A stretch of 64,000 nucleotides of DNA from Fremontodendron californicum. Taxonomy: Eukaryota; Streptophyta; Magnoliopsida; Malvales; Malvaceae. Location: NCBI GenBank assembly GCA_030761205.1, contig JAULJL010000018.1:15086501-15150500 (forward strand), in the 5' to 3' direction. Positions within the stretch are counted from its first letter, which is position 1. Every line of letters starts with the position of its first letter. The notes beneath the pieces were generated by a model, which was given only the letters and a program-made list of their open reading frames with translations, was not told the DNA's origin and did no database searches. Shown here piece after piece: positions 49,795-60,900 of the stretch. A program made the translations under genes and the position numbers.

Positions 49795-50004
49795 TGTATT
49801 TAGAAAATAAATATACTGTCAGTAATTCCACAATATTCTCGACACAATTCTATATGTACTAGCTGGCTTATAGATTACCCGACGTAACCGCATGTGACGA
49901 TGGACATCTGTAGGGGCAGTACACTACTTACCGATACCCTAAGATTACCTGTAAGCAATGCACTACTACCCTACCCTTTTTGCAGTCACTCACCTCTAGA
50001 CCAT

Positions 50005-50016
50005 GCTCTGATACCA
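50005..50016 (-). promoter_or_regulatory. Primer binding site (tRNA-iMet type), internal region 2
   Basis: The minus strand reads TGGTATCAGAGC next to LTR3. Confidence 0.88.
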
Positions 50017-50020
50017 CTTT

Positions 50021-53000
50021 TGTCACACCTCAAATTCAGGGCATGTGACCGGCCAGAGACAAGGTATGCCCCTGCCTCTGTAGCCTGAATATACCCACGA
50101 AACCAAATCAAACAAAATTTCGGCATAATCTTGCCCTACATAGGGGTTTGCCACCCAGTCATCAACATTTGCAATGTAATGATCATCCACACATGACATC
50201 TCGATTTCAACACCTCCGATAGGGAGTAACCAAGATGTCCCGCAACAGACTCAACCTTTATAACATCTTATATACACACATACAGTCATATTATATCATA
50301 ATGGCATAAGCATCACTAGATCATACTAGGCCTCCGCGGCCGTTATACATCATACATCACTTAGATACACCAGTTTACAAAATATAAAGTACATATACAT
50401 CATACACAAAATGCGTAGGACCCATGATACCCTAGTGACTGCAAAATGTATCCCACCATCGCCACTGCTTACCATGTCCTGGGTCAATTCGCTTGCCACA
50501 ATTATACGAGCGGCTAGCTATCCGAAACCTGGGAAAAGCTGGGTCTATTAAGATCTAAAAAAGAATGAAAATAAACAGAGTGAGTCGAAAGACTCAGTGA
50601 GCATAAGGTTACTAGGAAGAGTACTTGGAAGTTTTGTATTTCATTTCTTAACTATTAAAGCATAAATATGACATATCAAGTATGACTAATTAATCGAAAA
50701 GTAATATTTAAAAATTATTCCGGGACTTATAAAAATTATTTGTCCCTTATGAAATCTTCTATGCTGAGTGCTGAATATAAATAGGCCATTGGCCAGTCAA
50801 AATCGGTAGCCAAAATATTTTACAATCGATTTTACGTGTATACCTCTATAATTATCATTTAGAAAATTTTCATGACTATAACATCAAAACATCCTGGACT
50901 TATACCAGTCCGTAATATTTGTCATTCCGGACTATCTTGTCCATATCATCCCGGACTTATCCTGTCCGTATCATCCCAGACTCATCCTGTCCGTACCATA
51001 CCGGACTCATCCTGTCCGTACAAAATAGCATCCCGGACATCACCCTGTCCGTAAAACAATAGCATCCCGGATATCACCCTGTCCGTACAACAATAGCATC
51101 CCGGACATCACCCTGTCCGTAAAACAATAGCATCCAGGACATCACCCTATCCGTAAAACAATAGAATCCCGAACGTTACCCTGTTCGTACAATAATAGCA
51201 TCCCGGACATCACCCTGTCCGTAAAACAATAGCATCCCGGACATCACCCTGTCCGTAAAACAATAGCATCCCGGATATCACCTTGTCCGTAAAACAATAG
51301 AATCCCGGACGTTACCCTGTCCGTACAATAATAGCATGATATATTAAATTTGTTTATCTTTTTAAATGATTTATATAATATGCTAGGTAACAGCTTCTAC
51401 ACTATCATATTTCTACTTATGTTTTCAAGCATTACAATTTCACTTAGACATTTTATCAAACAACTTGTGTGCATAACATTTAATCTGCAATGTCTAACTA
51501 TCCTTAAATACTCAACCATCCTATACAATATTATTCATCAACCAATTTCAGAAATTAGCAACCATAATGCCTCAAACACAATTCCATACTATTTTTTCAT
51601 TAATCCGACAAGTAAAACCATAATCTACGTTGTTATGACATCTTAATTAAGAATATCTGAGCATTTCATATAGCTCACAATCATTATCATTCAACTCTAC
51701 AATACTTACCTCATGTAACCATATTAACACTACACTTACGCCATTAATCCGCGTAAGGTTTAAAACTTACCGTTTCTGTGATCCGAGCAATCTTTCGTGT
51801 TTCAGTATTCGTATCAATCAACAATGCATATAAAACAACAACTACCTCCTTAATTAACCTAAATACTCACAGTGTTATTTCGAGTATTAAAGCGGCACTT
51901 TCGTGACTTTGTCGCGATCCCAGGCGAACTCCACGATACGGGTACCTACCACATCGTCAAGATATTCTGTAAATATTTTACAACTACGGGACACTCAAAT
52001 TCCCATTATTTATAATAGTTAGCTGATATCCAAAAAAAAGCAGCTAAAAAATTTTTTTACAAATAAATTTTTACACTTAGCTCAGATTAAATTTTGGAGC
52101 AACAATCAACTAGAAAGTTGCCCACACGATGACAGCAAAGCTAACGGTGGCCTCGAACAACCAAGGAAGATGGCGGCACCACCTCATGGGCAAGCTATGG
52201 TTTCGTCCAAACTCGTTTTAGCCTCTAAATTTTGATTCAAAACTATCCGATACTAATTTATGGTTTAAGGAGGCAAAGGAACACCTCCCGTGGCGAAAAA
52301 AATGGTGGCAACATGGTGGTTCACCACCACCAATTTTTAGCCCACATGGTTTCTCATAGCTAAAGGAAAAATCTTCAAAATATAACATCAAAATCAAGCT
52401 TAGAACATGAAGTTACCTTTGGGTTTGTGAAATCTTTGAAAATTTTGGTGATCTGCCTAGTAAAAGGAGGAGAGAGAAAGCTTGGAAGCAAGCTTCCATG
52501 GCTTCCCTTCTTTCTTTCTCATTTTTCTGGTTCCTCACGTGAAATTGGGGGTGGAGAAGTCTGATTTTCAGCCTTAATAAGTGGGCCATGGTCAAATGAC
52601 CATTTTGCCCCTATTTTATCTTTTAGTACCTTAGCAGGCCAACTTGAAATTTTAACGTTCGGAAGCCCGTTTTTCACTTTTCTTGACACAGATATGTTCC
52701 AAATATGATAATATACTGATCTTCATGTTCGGATAATTTTTTTTGATATACCGAAACCCAAATCCGGGCCTCGGAGCGACAACGGGTCAATATTTTAACT
52801 TTTTCGGTTTTAACTCCGATTTTTGTTTTGATTTCACCAGTAGCTTGCTAACATCATTTTATGTCTATATTAATCTATTGATCCATTCAAAACCTTTTTC
52901 GGACCTTCCCGCGGTCAGTTTTCGGTTTTCATTCCGTTAGGTTACTTAAGGACTAATCCGGTTTCAACTCCGTTTTTGATTTTTCTTGTCATATTCATAA

Positions 53001-53552
53001 TCCTCATATGTTATAACATATGTCCATGTGTTCGGATTAGTTTCAAAAAATCCTGAACCATGTTTTTACGGCAATTTACGCCAGCATCACTAAATGACGA
53101 ATTAGAAGATTTTAGCTATCGGATTTGATTTTAATATCCAATTTTTGATCTAAACATCATATTATGATCCTATATGATCACTTAGTCCATTGGTACCATT
53201 TACGGACTAAAAACAAAATTTTTTGTAAAATTACCAAAATACCCCTATTCATATTTTACCGGTTTTTTTGTCGATTCATGTTCTAACACTCCCAAATAAT
53301 GTTATATCACATATCAACACTATGTGAAGTTAAATTATCACATTTTACAGACTTTTCCCTATCCTGACTTTTAGTCAATTTGGGGTTAAATCACTTAAAT
53401 CACTCGATTAAACCCCCAACTCTACCATTTTTCATACAACATGTGTACCACATGGTAGCCCATCCTTTCTATAGGCATTTCAAAGTTTAACCTCGAGCCA
53501 TCCGCATGTTATAATTGTCTCAAATTGATCTCGTACTTACGAGGGTATTACA
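50021..53552 (-). repeat. Gypsy LTR3 (5' LTR of the array, 3532 bp)
   Basis: Starts TGTCACACC, ends GGGTATTACA, and is followed by the ttatg duplication. It retains the 77 bp missing in LTR2 (around 51908) and has nine 34-bp minisatellite units (50890-51334). Confidence 0.92.
50890..51334. repeat. Hairpin minisatellite in LTR3
   Basis: Same repeat as in LTR1 and LTR2 with one fewer 34-bp unit (nine). Confidence 0.88.
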
Positions 53553-53587
53553 TTATGTATAAGCATGATCCTGGAGTAAACCCAGTA
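53553..53587 (+). repeat. Right ttatg duplication and last 30 bp of copia 5' LTR
   Basis: ttatg (53553-53557) is the right target-site duplication of the gypsy array. Then tataagcatgatcctggagt to cccagta completes the copia 5' LTR, matching the end of the 3' LTR at 59788-59817 (where the last bases are cccaaca). Confidence 0.9.
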
Positions 53588-53588
53588 G

Positions 53589-53601
53589 TGGTAATAGAGC
53601 C
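53589..53601 (+). promoter_or_regulatory. Copia primer binding site, mutated tRNA-iMet type
   Basis: tggtaatagagcc differs at two positions from the usual TGGTATCAGAGCC and lies one base after the LTR end. Confidence 0.75.
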
Positions 53602-55963
53602 AAGGTTTTTTCATTTACATGAGGTTTATTCATGTCAATTCTTGGTGAGTAACAAGCTATTATTTTATGTATTGATTTTAGCTTGTTTCGATTCCTATGT
53701 TTATAAAGACAGATTGTTTTCTTTATTTTTGTTAAATCTGGACAGCAGTTGTATAGTGTGCTTAATCATATTTAAAATGGTTTAAACGGTAGATTAAAAT
53801 TGTTTTAATCAACTTGGATTAAAGCCATGTCATGTCTTAGTAAATCCGATAAGTTTTGGTGTCTAAAAAACATTATTTTCAGTCATGTTTTGTGAGCTGA
53901 TATGGGGCTATTAAAAACTGATTTTCTAGATGTTTCAGATATGGAAATTTTATGTTACATGCTGCCATTGAAGTTACAAAATTGATTTGAGCTTAAAACG
54001 TTTATGCAAAATCGTTTTTAGGCATAAAACGTTGTTACTACAATGCCGAATTTTTCAGGACTGTTTTGTAGGTGTTTGCGTGTGCCTTAAAATTCGAGCA
54101 TGAGTGTGGAAACGTTCCACTTGTTTGCTGGGAATTTTGGACAACATCTAAGGTGAATATTATTCATCTATGGTGGCTGGTTTGGGCATGGAACATGGCT
54201 GGATTAAGCAGCAACCGTTGCTGCACATGAGCAGGCCGAACCATGGCACCAAGGAGGCAAAAGTTGCCGAATTAGGTGTAGCCTTAAGGGGCGACCAACA
54301 GCTCATTTTGGTGCATCCAGCAACCACTTTAGATGGCGCACAACAGTCTGATCATGGGCTGGCAGTAGCCATTCGATGGCCAAAGAGGTTGCCTGTGCCT
54401 AGTACACTAAGGTTTAGAGTCCTACTTCAACATGGAAACTATTTCCTAGTGGGAGTGTGATTCCTAAATTTTAGAAGAGACTTGTAGTATGATTAGGTAA
54501 TAGTTACCTAATAAGATTTGAGTTCCTAAAGAGTTAGGATGGATTGCAAACTTGAAGACTCAGTTTAAGACAATGAGGTTTTCTAAAATATTTAGGATTT
54601 TGTGCATGCTAGAATGTTTTGTCCAAATTAAGACAAGGTTATTTAAAAAATAAGACAATGTCCTGATTAAGACAAACAACCTAAAAGTTAGGTAATGTCC
54701 AATTTTAAGATATCTTTCATAAATGTTAAGATTTTAATTAAAAGTGTTTTAAGAGAAGGAACCAAAATTGCCAAAATGATTTGATAAATTTTCTCAAATA
54801 TGTTGCTGACATTTATGCAAAAAGTACACAAGATCACCAAGTGATTTTGGCTATGCATGTTTTTTTAGTTCATACTTATAATATGATTATGTATGCATGA
54901 AGGATGATTATGGACTAGACCTTAGTATGACTAGGGAATGTATGGTTGAATTTTCTTATTGGTATTTTGTAAATAGGGTCTACGCACCCTGCCTTCTCTT
55001 TTCATTCTGGGATTGTAAATTCTCTTATCATCTAACTCCCCTCAAATGTAACTCAAGGTTTTCTGATAAAGAAATGTAATTATTATATTCTTTATAGATT
55101 TAGATTTAGGATGGGAAGTGGAATTTATGTAAATTCCAAGATTGTAAGGAGATATGGCGCCAAGAAGAAGTAACCAAGGAGATTACCATCAAAGCTTTCG
55201 AAGACTATGTATGGTATCCCCTAGGAATCTGACCAACTAGTTTCCTAGTGGCTTAAGGAAACTAGATTAGAATAAAGTCCATAATCATCCTGGTAGATAG
55301 CATGTGATAGATTTATTTTTGAATTATGTATATATGTGATTTACGTAATTAAATTGAATTCTATACATGCCAATTGAATATGAAAGCAATGAGACTTATC
55401 TAAGAATTAAATGAAATGCCTGATTAAAATATATTGAGTCCATGTTACGCATGATTAGTTTCCTTCCACCATCATAACAAGTAAACCAGAGTTCTTCCAT
55501 TAGGAGGCTTGTTGAGTCACTCAATGTCAAACTAATGTACAAATATGTTTGAGTTATTGAAGGTGAGTCTTACTCAACTAAGTGTTATGTTATCTGGATG
55601 CGCCAAAGTTGATCACATGACATTTAGAGGCAATGGTTAGGCGAAATGCATATGATGTATTTAGACAAAGAGTTGTCACCTAACTGGTCTAGGAGTTGTA
55701 TAGAGATGTAATTGGTAAATTAAGTTACCTACTCAATTCGTTTCAACCTGGCTTGTTGAGTCACTCAAGGTTATGCTGGAATGAAAGGGGTCCTAGCTCA
55801 TTAAGAAGTTTAAAAGTTAAATTTCTCGAGATAGTAGTTGAAGGCTATTATTTTGTTAAAATAAAGAGAATAATCATTTAAGTATTAAAACCTGACATAA
55901 ATGATTACTACTTTCTATTTATTAACTATAAAATGTTTTGGTTCATATAGGATATAACGCTAA
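53602..55963 (+). other. Copia 5' leader, no recognised gene
   Basis: About 2.4 kb from PBS to gag, unusually long. It holds several ORFs of 60-96 codons (for example 54170-54460, GC-richer than its surroundings). I recognise no domain in them. A captured host fragment is possible but unsupported. Confidence 0.45.
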
Positions 55964-56808
55964 ATGGCAAACCCTTTATCACTGAGAAGCATACTTGATG
56001 CTAATAAATTAACTAGCCCAAATTTCATTGACTGGTTTCGCAATGTCAAGATTCCCTTGACACAGGAAAAGAAGGCTTATATTCTTGATGAGCCCATTCC
56101 AGATGAGCCTGCTGCTGATGCAACTGAGGAAGAGAGGGTTGCCTATAGAGTTCATAAAGATGATCTCGTTCAAGCCACATGTGTGATGTTGGCTAGCATG
56201 GCACCGATCTCCAAAAGCAGCATGAGGCCATGAATGCTATCACTCTTAACCTTAGAGAACTGTTCGCTAAGGAGAACCGCACTGAGAGATTTGGCATCTC
56301 AAAAGAATTGTTCCAAACAAAGATGTCAGAAGGAAGCCCAATGAGGCCTCATGTGCTTAAGATGATTGGGTATATTACCCATTTGGAGCAGATTGGATGG
56401 GTCATGGATCATGATCTGAGCATTGATCTAATCCTTACTTCACTGCCAGAGAGCTATTCATAGTTTGTGTTGAACTTCAACATGAACCACTTGGAGGTCA
56501 CTCTTTCTGGGTTGCTGAATATGCTCACGCAGGTTGAGCAAACTATTGTAAAGGACAAGTCATCTATCCATTTAGTTTTTTCTTCTAAACCAAAGAACAA
56601 GAAGAAAAGAAAGACTAGATGGGATGTACCTCCTGCTTCAAAGAGTTTGAAGCCTACTGATGGTGGCGTGAAGGATGGAAAGGATAATGCTAGTAAAGCT
56701 TGTTTTCATTGTGGGAAAACTGGTCATTGGAGGCGAAATTGCAAGGAGTACCTTGACTCTAGCAAGGGAAAGAAGATGAAAGGAGTTTCAACTTCAGGTA
56801 TAATTTGA
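55964..56808 (+). pseudogene. gag: Copia gag with CCHC knuckle, broken
   Basis: Starts MANPLSLRSILDANKLTSPN, the typical beginning of plant Ty1/copia gag (Retrotran_gag_2/UBN2 type). Next come QEKKAYILDEPIP, a helical core with HVLKMIGYITHLEQIG and SIDLILTSLPESYS, a lysine-rich linker, and a knuckle CFHCGKTGHWRRNC near 56700. A one-base frameshift near 56210 and a TAG after ESYS (56461-56463, where Gln is usual) split it into three frames. Gag forms the particle and packages RNA; this copy cannot give full-length protein. Confidence 0.9.
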
Positions 56809-57600
56809 TTCACTACTCTTGGTATATGATACCTTACATTTGGTACTAAATATGTATGACATATTGTAGGGACCAAAGCTTGCCGATCTTATGGATGTTT
56901 ATTGAAACATTTGTTATGATTTATTTAGAAACATTTGATGTTTTTATTGGCATTGTGGGCCAATGTTGAGGATGTTTATTTTATGTTTTCAAACATATTA
57001 TTTTGCTGGCATGAGGATGCCATGCTTATTTTGATTCCTCTTAAATAAATCGGTTATAGAATCGTTCTATATCATGGTCTTGTATTATACAACTTGCAAA
57101 GTATTGAGAATACTATTTGTCTTAGTGATTTAGAATTCAAACAGTTTTTTGAATTAATCCCTTAATCTCTACGAATGTAGGATTTAGTGGGAGCTATTAA
57201 TGACTCTTTGAATGTTAAAGATTATAATTAAACTCAGTAATAAATTGCCATTTCAAAAAATGCAATTATTTGGAAATGTTTCGAGTTATGAGGATTGCAT
57301 GTTTATACTAAAGGTTGTAAAACTAACTCTTTTGTCTTGGCTTGCAAGAGGAGTTATATTTGGATCATTAGCTATATGCTAATAAGTAGATTCTAATAGT
57401 TGTTATAGCAACAACTGAGCCATATGATTGGAATCTAGGTCTCGTTGTGATCTGAATTGTTTGTTAACCTTGATAATGAGATTATCATGAATATGACCAA
57501 GCATATTCTCACTTTAATGTACTAAATCTATGTCCTTATAGAGACACAATTGCTAATCGAAAGTTTTCGGCATTGGATGCGTTAGTGATTGGCTTAGAGC
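56809..57600 (+). other. Copia sequence after gag, pol absent
   Basis: Only ~0.8 kb separates gag from the polypurine tract, where integrase, RT and RNase H would need over 3 kb. I see no pol motif. The element family or this copy is gag-only. Confidence 0.65.
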
Positions 57601-57610
57601 AAGTGGGAGA
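57601..57610 (+). promoter_or_regulatory. Copia polypurine tract
   Basis: aagtgggaga lies one base before the 3' LTR start TGATGG. Confidence 0.8.
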
Positions 57611-57611
57611 T

Positions 57612-59817
57612 TGATGGTATATGCCCTAGAGCCGATCGGACTAGACGTGGGATATACAGTTAATAAAGTAATCTTCACTATGAAGATAGTGATACTAGGT
57701 TTTTCTTCATGTTAGTATTAATCGGCTGAAGCCCATGGAACATAATGGCTTTGCAAAGGAATTATAAAGAGTTATAAGTATGAGATCCTTATGCATCAAA
57801 GCCTTGTTCCTCAAACTGTTCCTGGCATCGTATTGCCAAGGTGGGGCATTGGCAATGCTCAAAGACTAGTAATGTTAAGCCTTCTAACTTATGAAGTAAG
57901 CTACCGATCTCATAGGTTGAAGTATGGGATACTTGGGATAACATATAGCTGCTTGTATGTTGAACAAGTTCACTGAACATGACCCGCTATGAGAACTACA
58001 TTTGGTAATATCACTCTAGTGTCTATGGTAATGTTCTCTAGTACCAGTCGTGTAAATTAATCCTCAGACTTGTGATACCAGGTCATCTTGTACGGAGATT
58101 GTCATGCTTTGATTCCACCACGAACGGGTCCCAAGAAGGGATGCTTATGGTACGATGGTATTGGGTATGACATGAATCATACGAAGATGAATGAGTAAAC
58201 CAGAGAGGATTCACTACTCCTAGTGATAATAGAGACATATCTTGTTTGTTCTTGACTTCGATTAACTTGATTAAGTCTTTGGCCAAAGCATGATGGATTT
58301 AGGAGAAAAACTATTTCTCTAAACTCATAAGGTTAATCATAAGTTGCGAAGAACTAATATGGATTGATCATGAGTTGACACTGCACCATGCTCATGTGCT
58401 ATCTGGGATATTTGGTGAAAGGACCGTATTACATTGATAGGCTGGTTGCTGAAAGGTTTCTAAAAGGTCACACTGACTTCACAATATTTGGGTGGTCATG
58501 ATAGGTTGCTAGATCCTGCTCTTGATCTATAAAGATAGGTTAATGAGATTAACTTATGTTCATTGCCAACATATTGGGAACCTAGAGGGTCACACACATG
58601 AGGACAGTAATGTATGGATTAAACATTGTATTCTATTGAGGTGAAACTTGATGGAATAAAAGATCTATGTTGATGTCTTAACGGAAGAGTTTAATTAAGA
58701 TTGATTAAGACATAATTGAGATTTGAGAAATCCAAAGATGACGTCTTAATTAAACAATAAGAATCGACTAGTCTTGAGAAGACTAGTATTGGCGACTTTG
58801 TCATTGAGATGTACAAAGATGTAGTCGAATGGCTATGCTTTATTGGGTTAATGTCATGTGATGATATTAATAGATCAATGTCATGAATTTTTGATGAAGA
58901 GAAAGAAATTTAATTGAGAATTAAATTACTTTTGTTTAGTTATTGATCTATCCAATAGTATGCATGAAAATTAGAACGGGTCCAATAAGACTATTCTAAT
59001 TTAAGACTGTCCACTAAGGATGGTTGGCCCAACTTAAGGCATTAAAGTTAATAGACCAATATTACTACTTGTAAGTATGTTGGGCCTATTGATCCATCTT
59101 AGAATTAAACTGTTTAAGTCCAAGTGGATTAATGAAAGCCTTGTGCAAGAAGCTACTACTAGCCGGCTACCCCTAGGGAGAGGAGTAAGGGTTAGCATTT
59201 GAATATTTTTTTTACATATTATTGTTGTAGCCATATATGAGAAGAGTCATTACACTTGATATATTCTGATTTTCCTTTGAGAGAAATTTTGTTTCAAGAA
59301 GAAAACTTTTCCCTAACAAAACACCAAATCGCCACCTCCTTGTAAGAATCCCTTATTGCCGCAACCTCAGTGTTTGGTGTGTGTCTTGCCGTTTTTCATA
59401 CTTGTTAAGTGAGATCGACATTGAGAGATAAACGCCATAGATATATCTTTTGATTGTGATCTTAGGATCTACTTCCTAGCACAACTGAATCACCATACCT
59501 TGGAGAAGGATCCATCAACTGTTCGTGTGGTCTAGGTTTAGAGGAAGGACAACTATGCTTCTAGTGATCTTGCTGGATTCGAAACCTTGTAGATCTTGGA
59601 ATCGAAAGACACTTGCTGTTTGGATCTGCAACTTAAGGTTACGAGATTTTAAGTAGGTAACTTCTAAATCATATGGGTGATTTAATTGTTTTAATTGCTA
59701 TAAACCTATGTAAAACGCAAACCATAGATCCTGTTGTACTTCAGGTGCTTCTTTGTTTACTTCCGCTGCACTGTATTGATAATTATGTTTAAGCATGATC
59801 CCGGAGTAAACCCAACA
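57612..59817 (+). repeat. Copia 3' LTR (2206 bp)
   Basis: TGATGGTATATGCC to AACCCAACA, followed by target-site duplication actgc (59818-59822). It preserves the empty site of the gypsy insertion at ~59783. The minus-strand ORF at 59698-59883 is a fusion of LTR end and gypsy protease sequence, not a gene. Confidence 0.92.
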
Positions 59818-60160
59818 ACTGCGCCCCATGGGTAGCACTCTTAAGTCATGGGTGAAAGTGTGTCCTTGCATCAACCATTCCAATTGTTAGCACTTAGCAA
59901 TGCTATGTGGTTTCTCCCCATTGGCCACTGTAATAGATAAAGGGTTGGTGTGTAGCAACTTCATCCCATCTTTAGCCCACATAGGGATTATGAAACTATG
60001 TGTACTGCTATTGTCAATCAGTACATTAACAGGTTTACCCTTAATACTCCCTTGAATTCTCAAGGTGCTATGTCCCACATTTCCTGTCAATGCATTGACT
60101 AAAATTTCTAGCCCAGCTTCGTTGTTCCCCTATTCCTCAAGAGATTCTTGACCTGTCTTA
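59818..60160 (-). pseudogene. Gypsy second protease (PR2), N-terminal part, chromovirus-like
   Basis: The minus strand encodes VNALTGNVGHSTLRIQGSIK, then an aspartic-protease active-site segment where the usual DSGSTH reads DNSSTH, then ITVANGEK and WLMQGHTFTHDLRVLPMG. This is the PR of plant chromovirus-like gypsy pol and continues at 33169. The catalytic Asp is kept but its Ser/Thr-Gly partner is lost. A TAG stop (near 60132) lies between it and the Athila-type protease upstream. A second protease directly after an Athila protease is unexpected. Confidence 0.8.
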
Positions 60161-60900
60161 GCTATATGTGGAGGTAACGGCTTATGCTCCAGGGATGGTG
60201 GCTCTTCAATGGAAGGCTTGTTGGATGATGTTGCACTTGTCGTAATTCCCAAGGGTTCAAACTGAGGGATGGATATTCCAATACATGGTGGAGCATTTAA
60301 CAAGTTCAAACATTCAATAAATTCATCATCATCCCTTTCTGAAGTAGTCATCAAGGATGCCTTAAGGGGATCAACAGGATAACTATTTTTGAAAATCTTA
60401 ATTGTAGCACTATCCACCACATTAACTGCGAAATGCTCATTAGATTCGTTAGGAAATTTCATAGCTTTAAAAACATTAAAAGTTACCTCTTGGTCCTGAA
60501 CTCTCATGGTAAGTTTGCCTTTCTGCACATCGATGAGAGTTCTACCGGTAGCTAAGAAAGGTCTCCCAAGAATAATTGGTATTTCACGATCCTCCTCCAT
60601 ATCCAATACAATGAAACCTGCTAGGAAGATAAATTTCTCTACCTTCACTAATACATCTTCAACGATACCTCTTGGATATGTGTACGATCTATCTGCCAGT
60701 TGTAGTGTAACTGTAGTAGGCTTAACTTCTCCCAAACCTAGTCGCAAGTATATTGATAAAGGCATAAGATTAATGCTTGCTCCCAAATCACATAAATCTT
60801 TACCAATGAACTGATTTCCAATTGTGCATGGAATGGTGAAGCTTCCCAGAACCTTAAGCTTTGGTGGGAGTTTCTTTGGAAGATAGCACTGCACTCCTCA
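60161..60900 (-). pseudogene. Athila-like aspartic protease (PR1)
   Basis: A long open stretch on the minus strand. FTIPCTIGNQFIGKDLCDLG begins it, and DLGASINLMPLS is the Athila-type active site (Leu where other retropepsins have Ser/Thr). Next come LQLADRSYTYPRGIVEDVLV, DMEEDREIPIILGRPFLAT and a C-terminal PSLEHKPLPPH. In Athila, PSLEHKPLPPHL is normally followed by the RT entry; here it switches to unrelated sequence. PR would cleave gag-pol. The frame relative to gag is shifted near 60890. Confidence 0.85.

Larger units (their letters stand above)
35366..53552 (-). mobile_element. Non-autonomous gypsy array, three LTRs and two internal regions
   Basis: LTR1 35366-38931, internal 1 38932-42731, LTR2 42732-46217, internal 2 46218-50020, LTR3 50021-53552. 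On the minus strand the LTRs read TGTAATACCC to GGTGTGACA. Each internal region has a tRNA-iMet PBS (TGGTATCAGAGC), a gag with CCHC knuckle, and a decayed integrase end; no RT is recognisable. A single perfect ttatg duplication flanks the whole 18.2-kb array, so it descends from one insertion that later gained a unit by LTR-LTR unequal exchange. Confidence 0.92.
33170..59817 (+). mobile_element. Ty1/copia non-autonomous (gag-only) retrotransposon, interrupted
   Basis: 5' LTR 33170-35365 plus 53558-53587; PBS 53589; internal region to 57611; polypurine tract 57601-57610; 3' LTR 57612-59817. It is flanked by 5-bp duplications actgc. The internal region is only ~4.0 kb and encodes a broken gag but no recognisable integrase, RT or RNase H. 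The gypsy array 35366-53552 sits inside the 5' LTR. The two LTRs differ at many sites, so this is not a recent insertion. Confidence 0.9.

Noticed and set aside
54170..54460. 96-codon ORF in the copia leader as a host gene fragment
   Set aside because: No domain or intron signals that I recognise; kept only as a possibility inside the leader entry.
57789..57980. Overlapping ORFs on both strands in the copia 3' LTR
   Set aside because: Short LTR shadows, not conserved as open frames in the 5' LTR equivalent on both strands.
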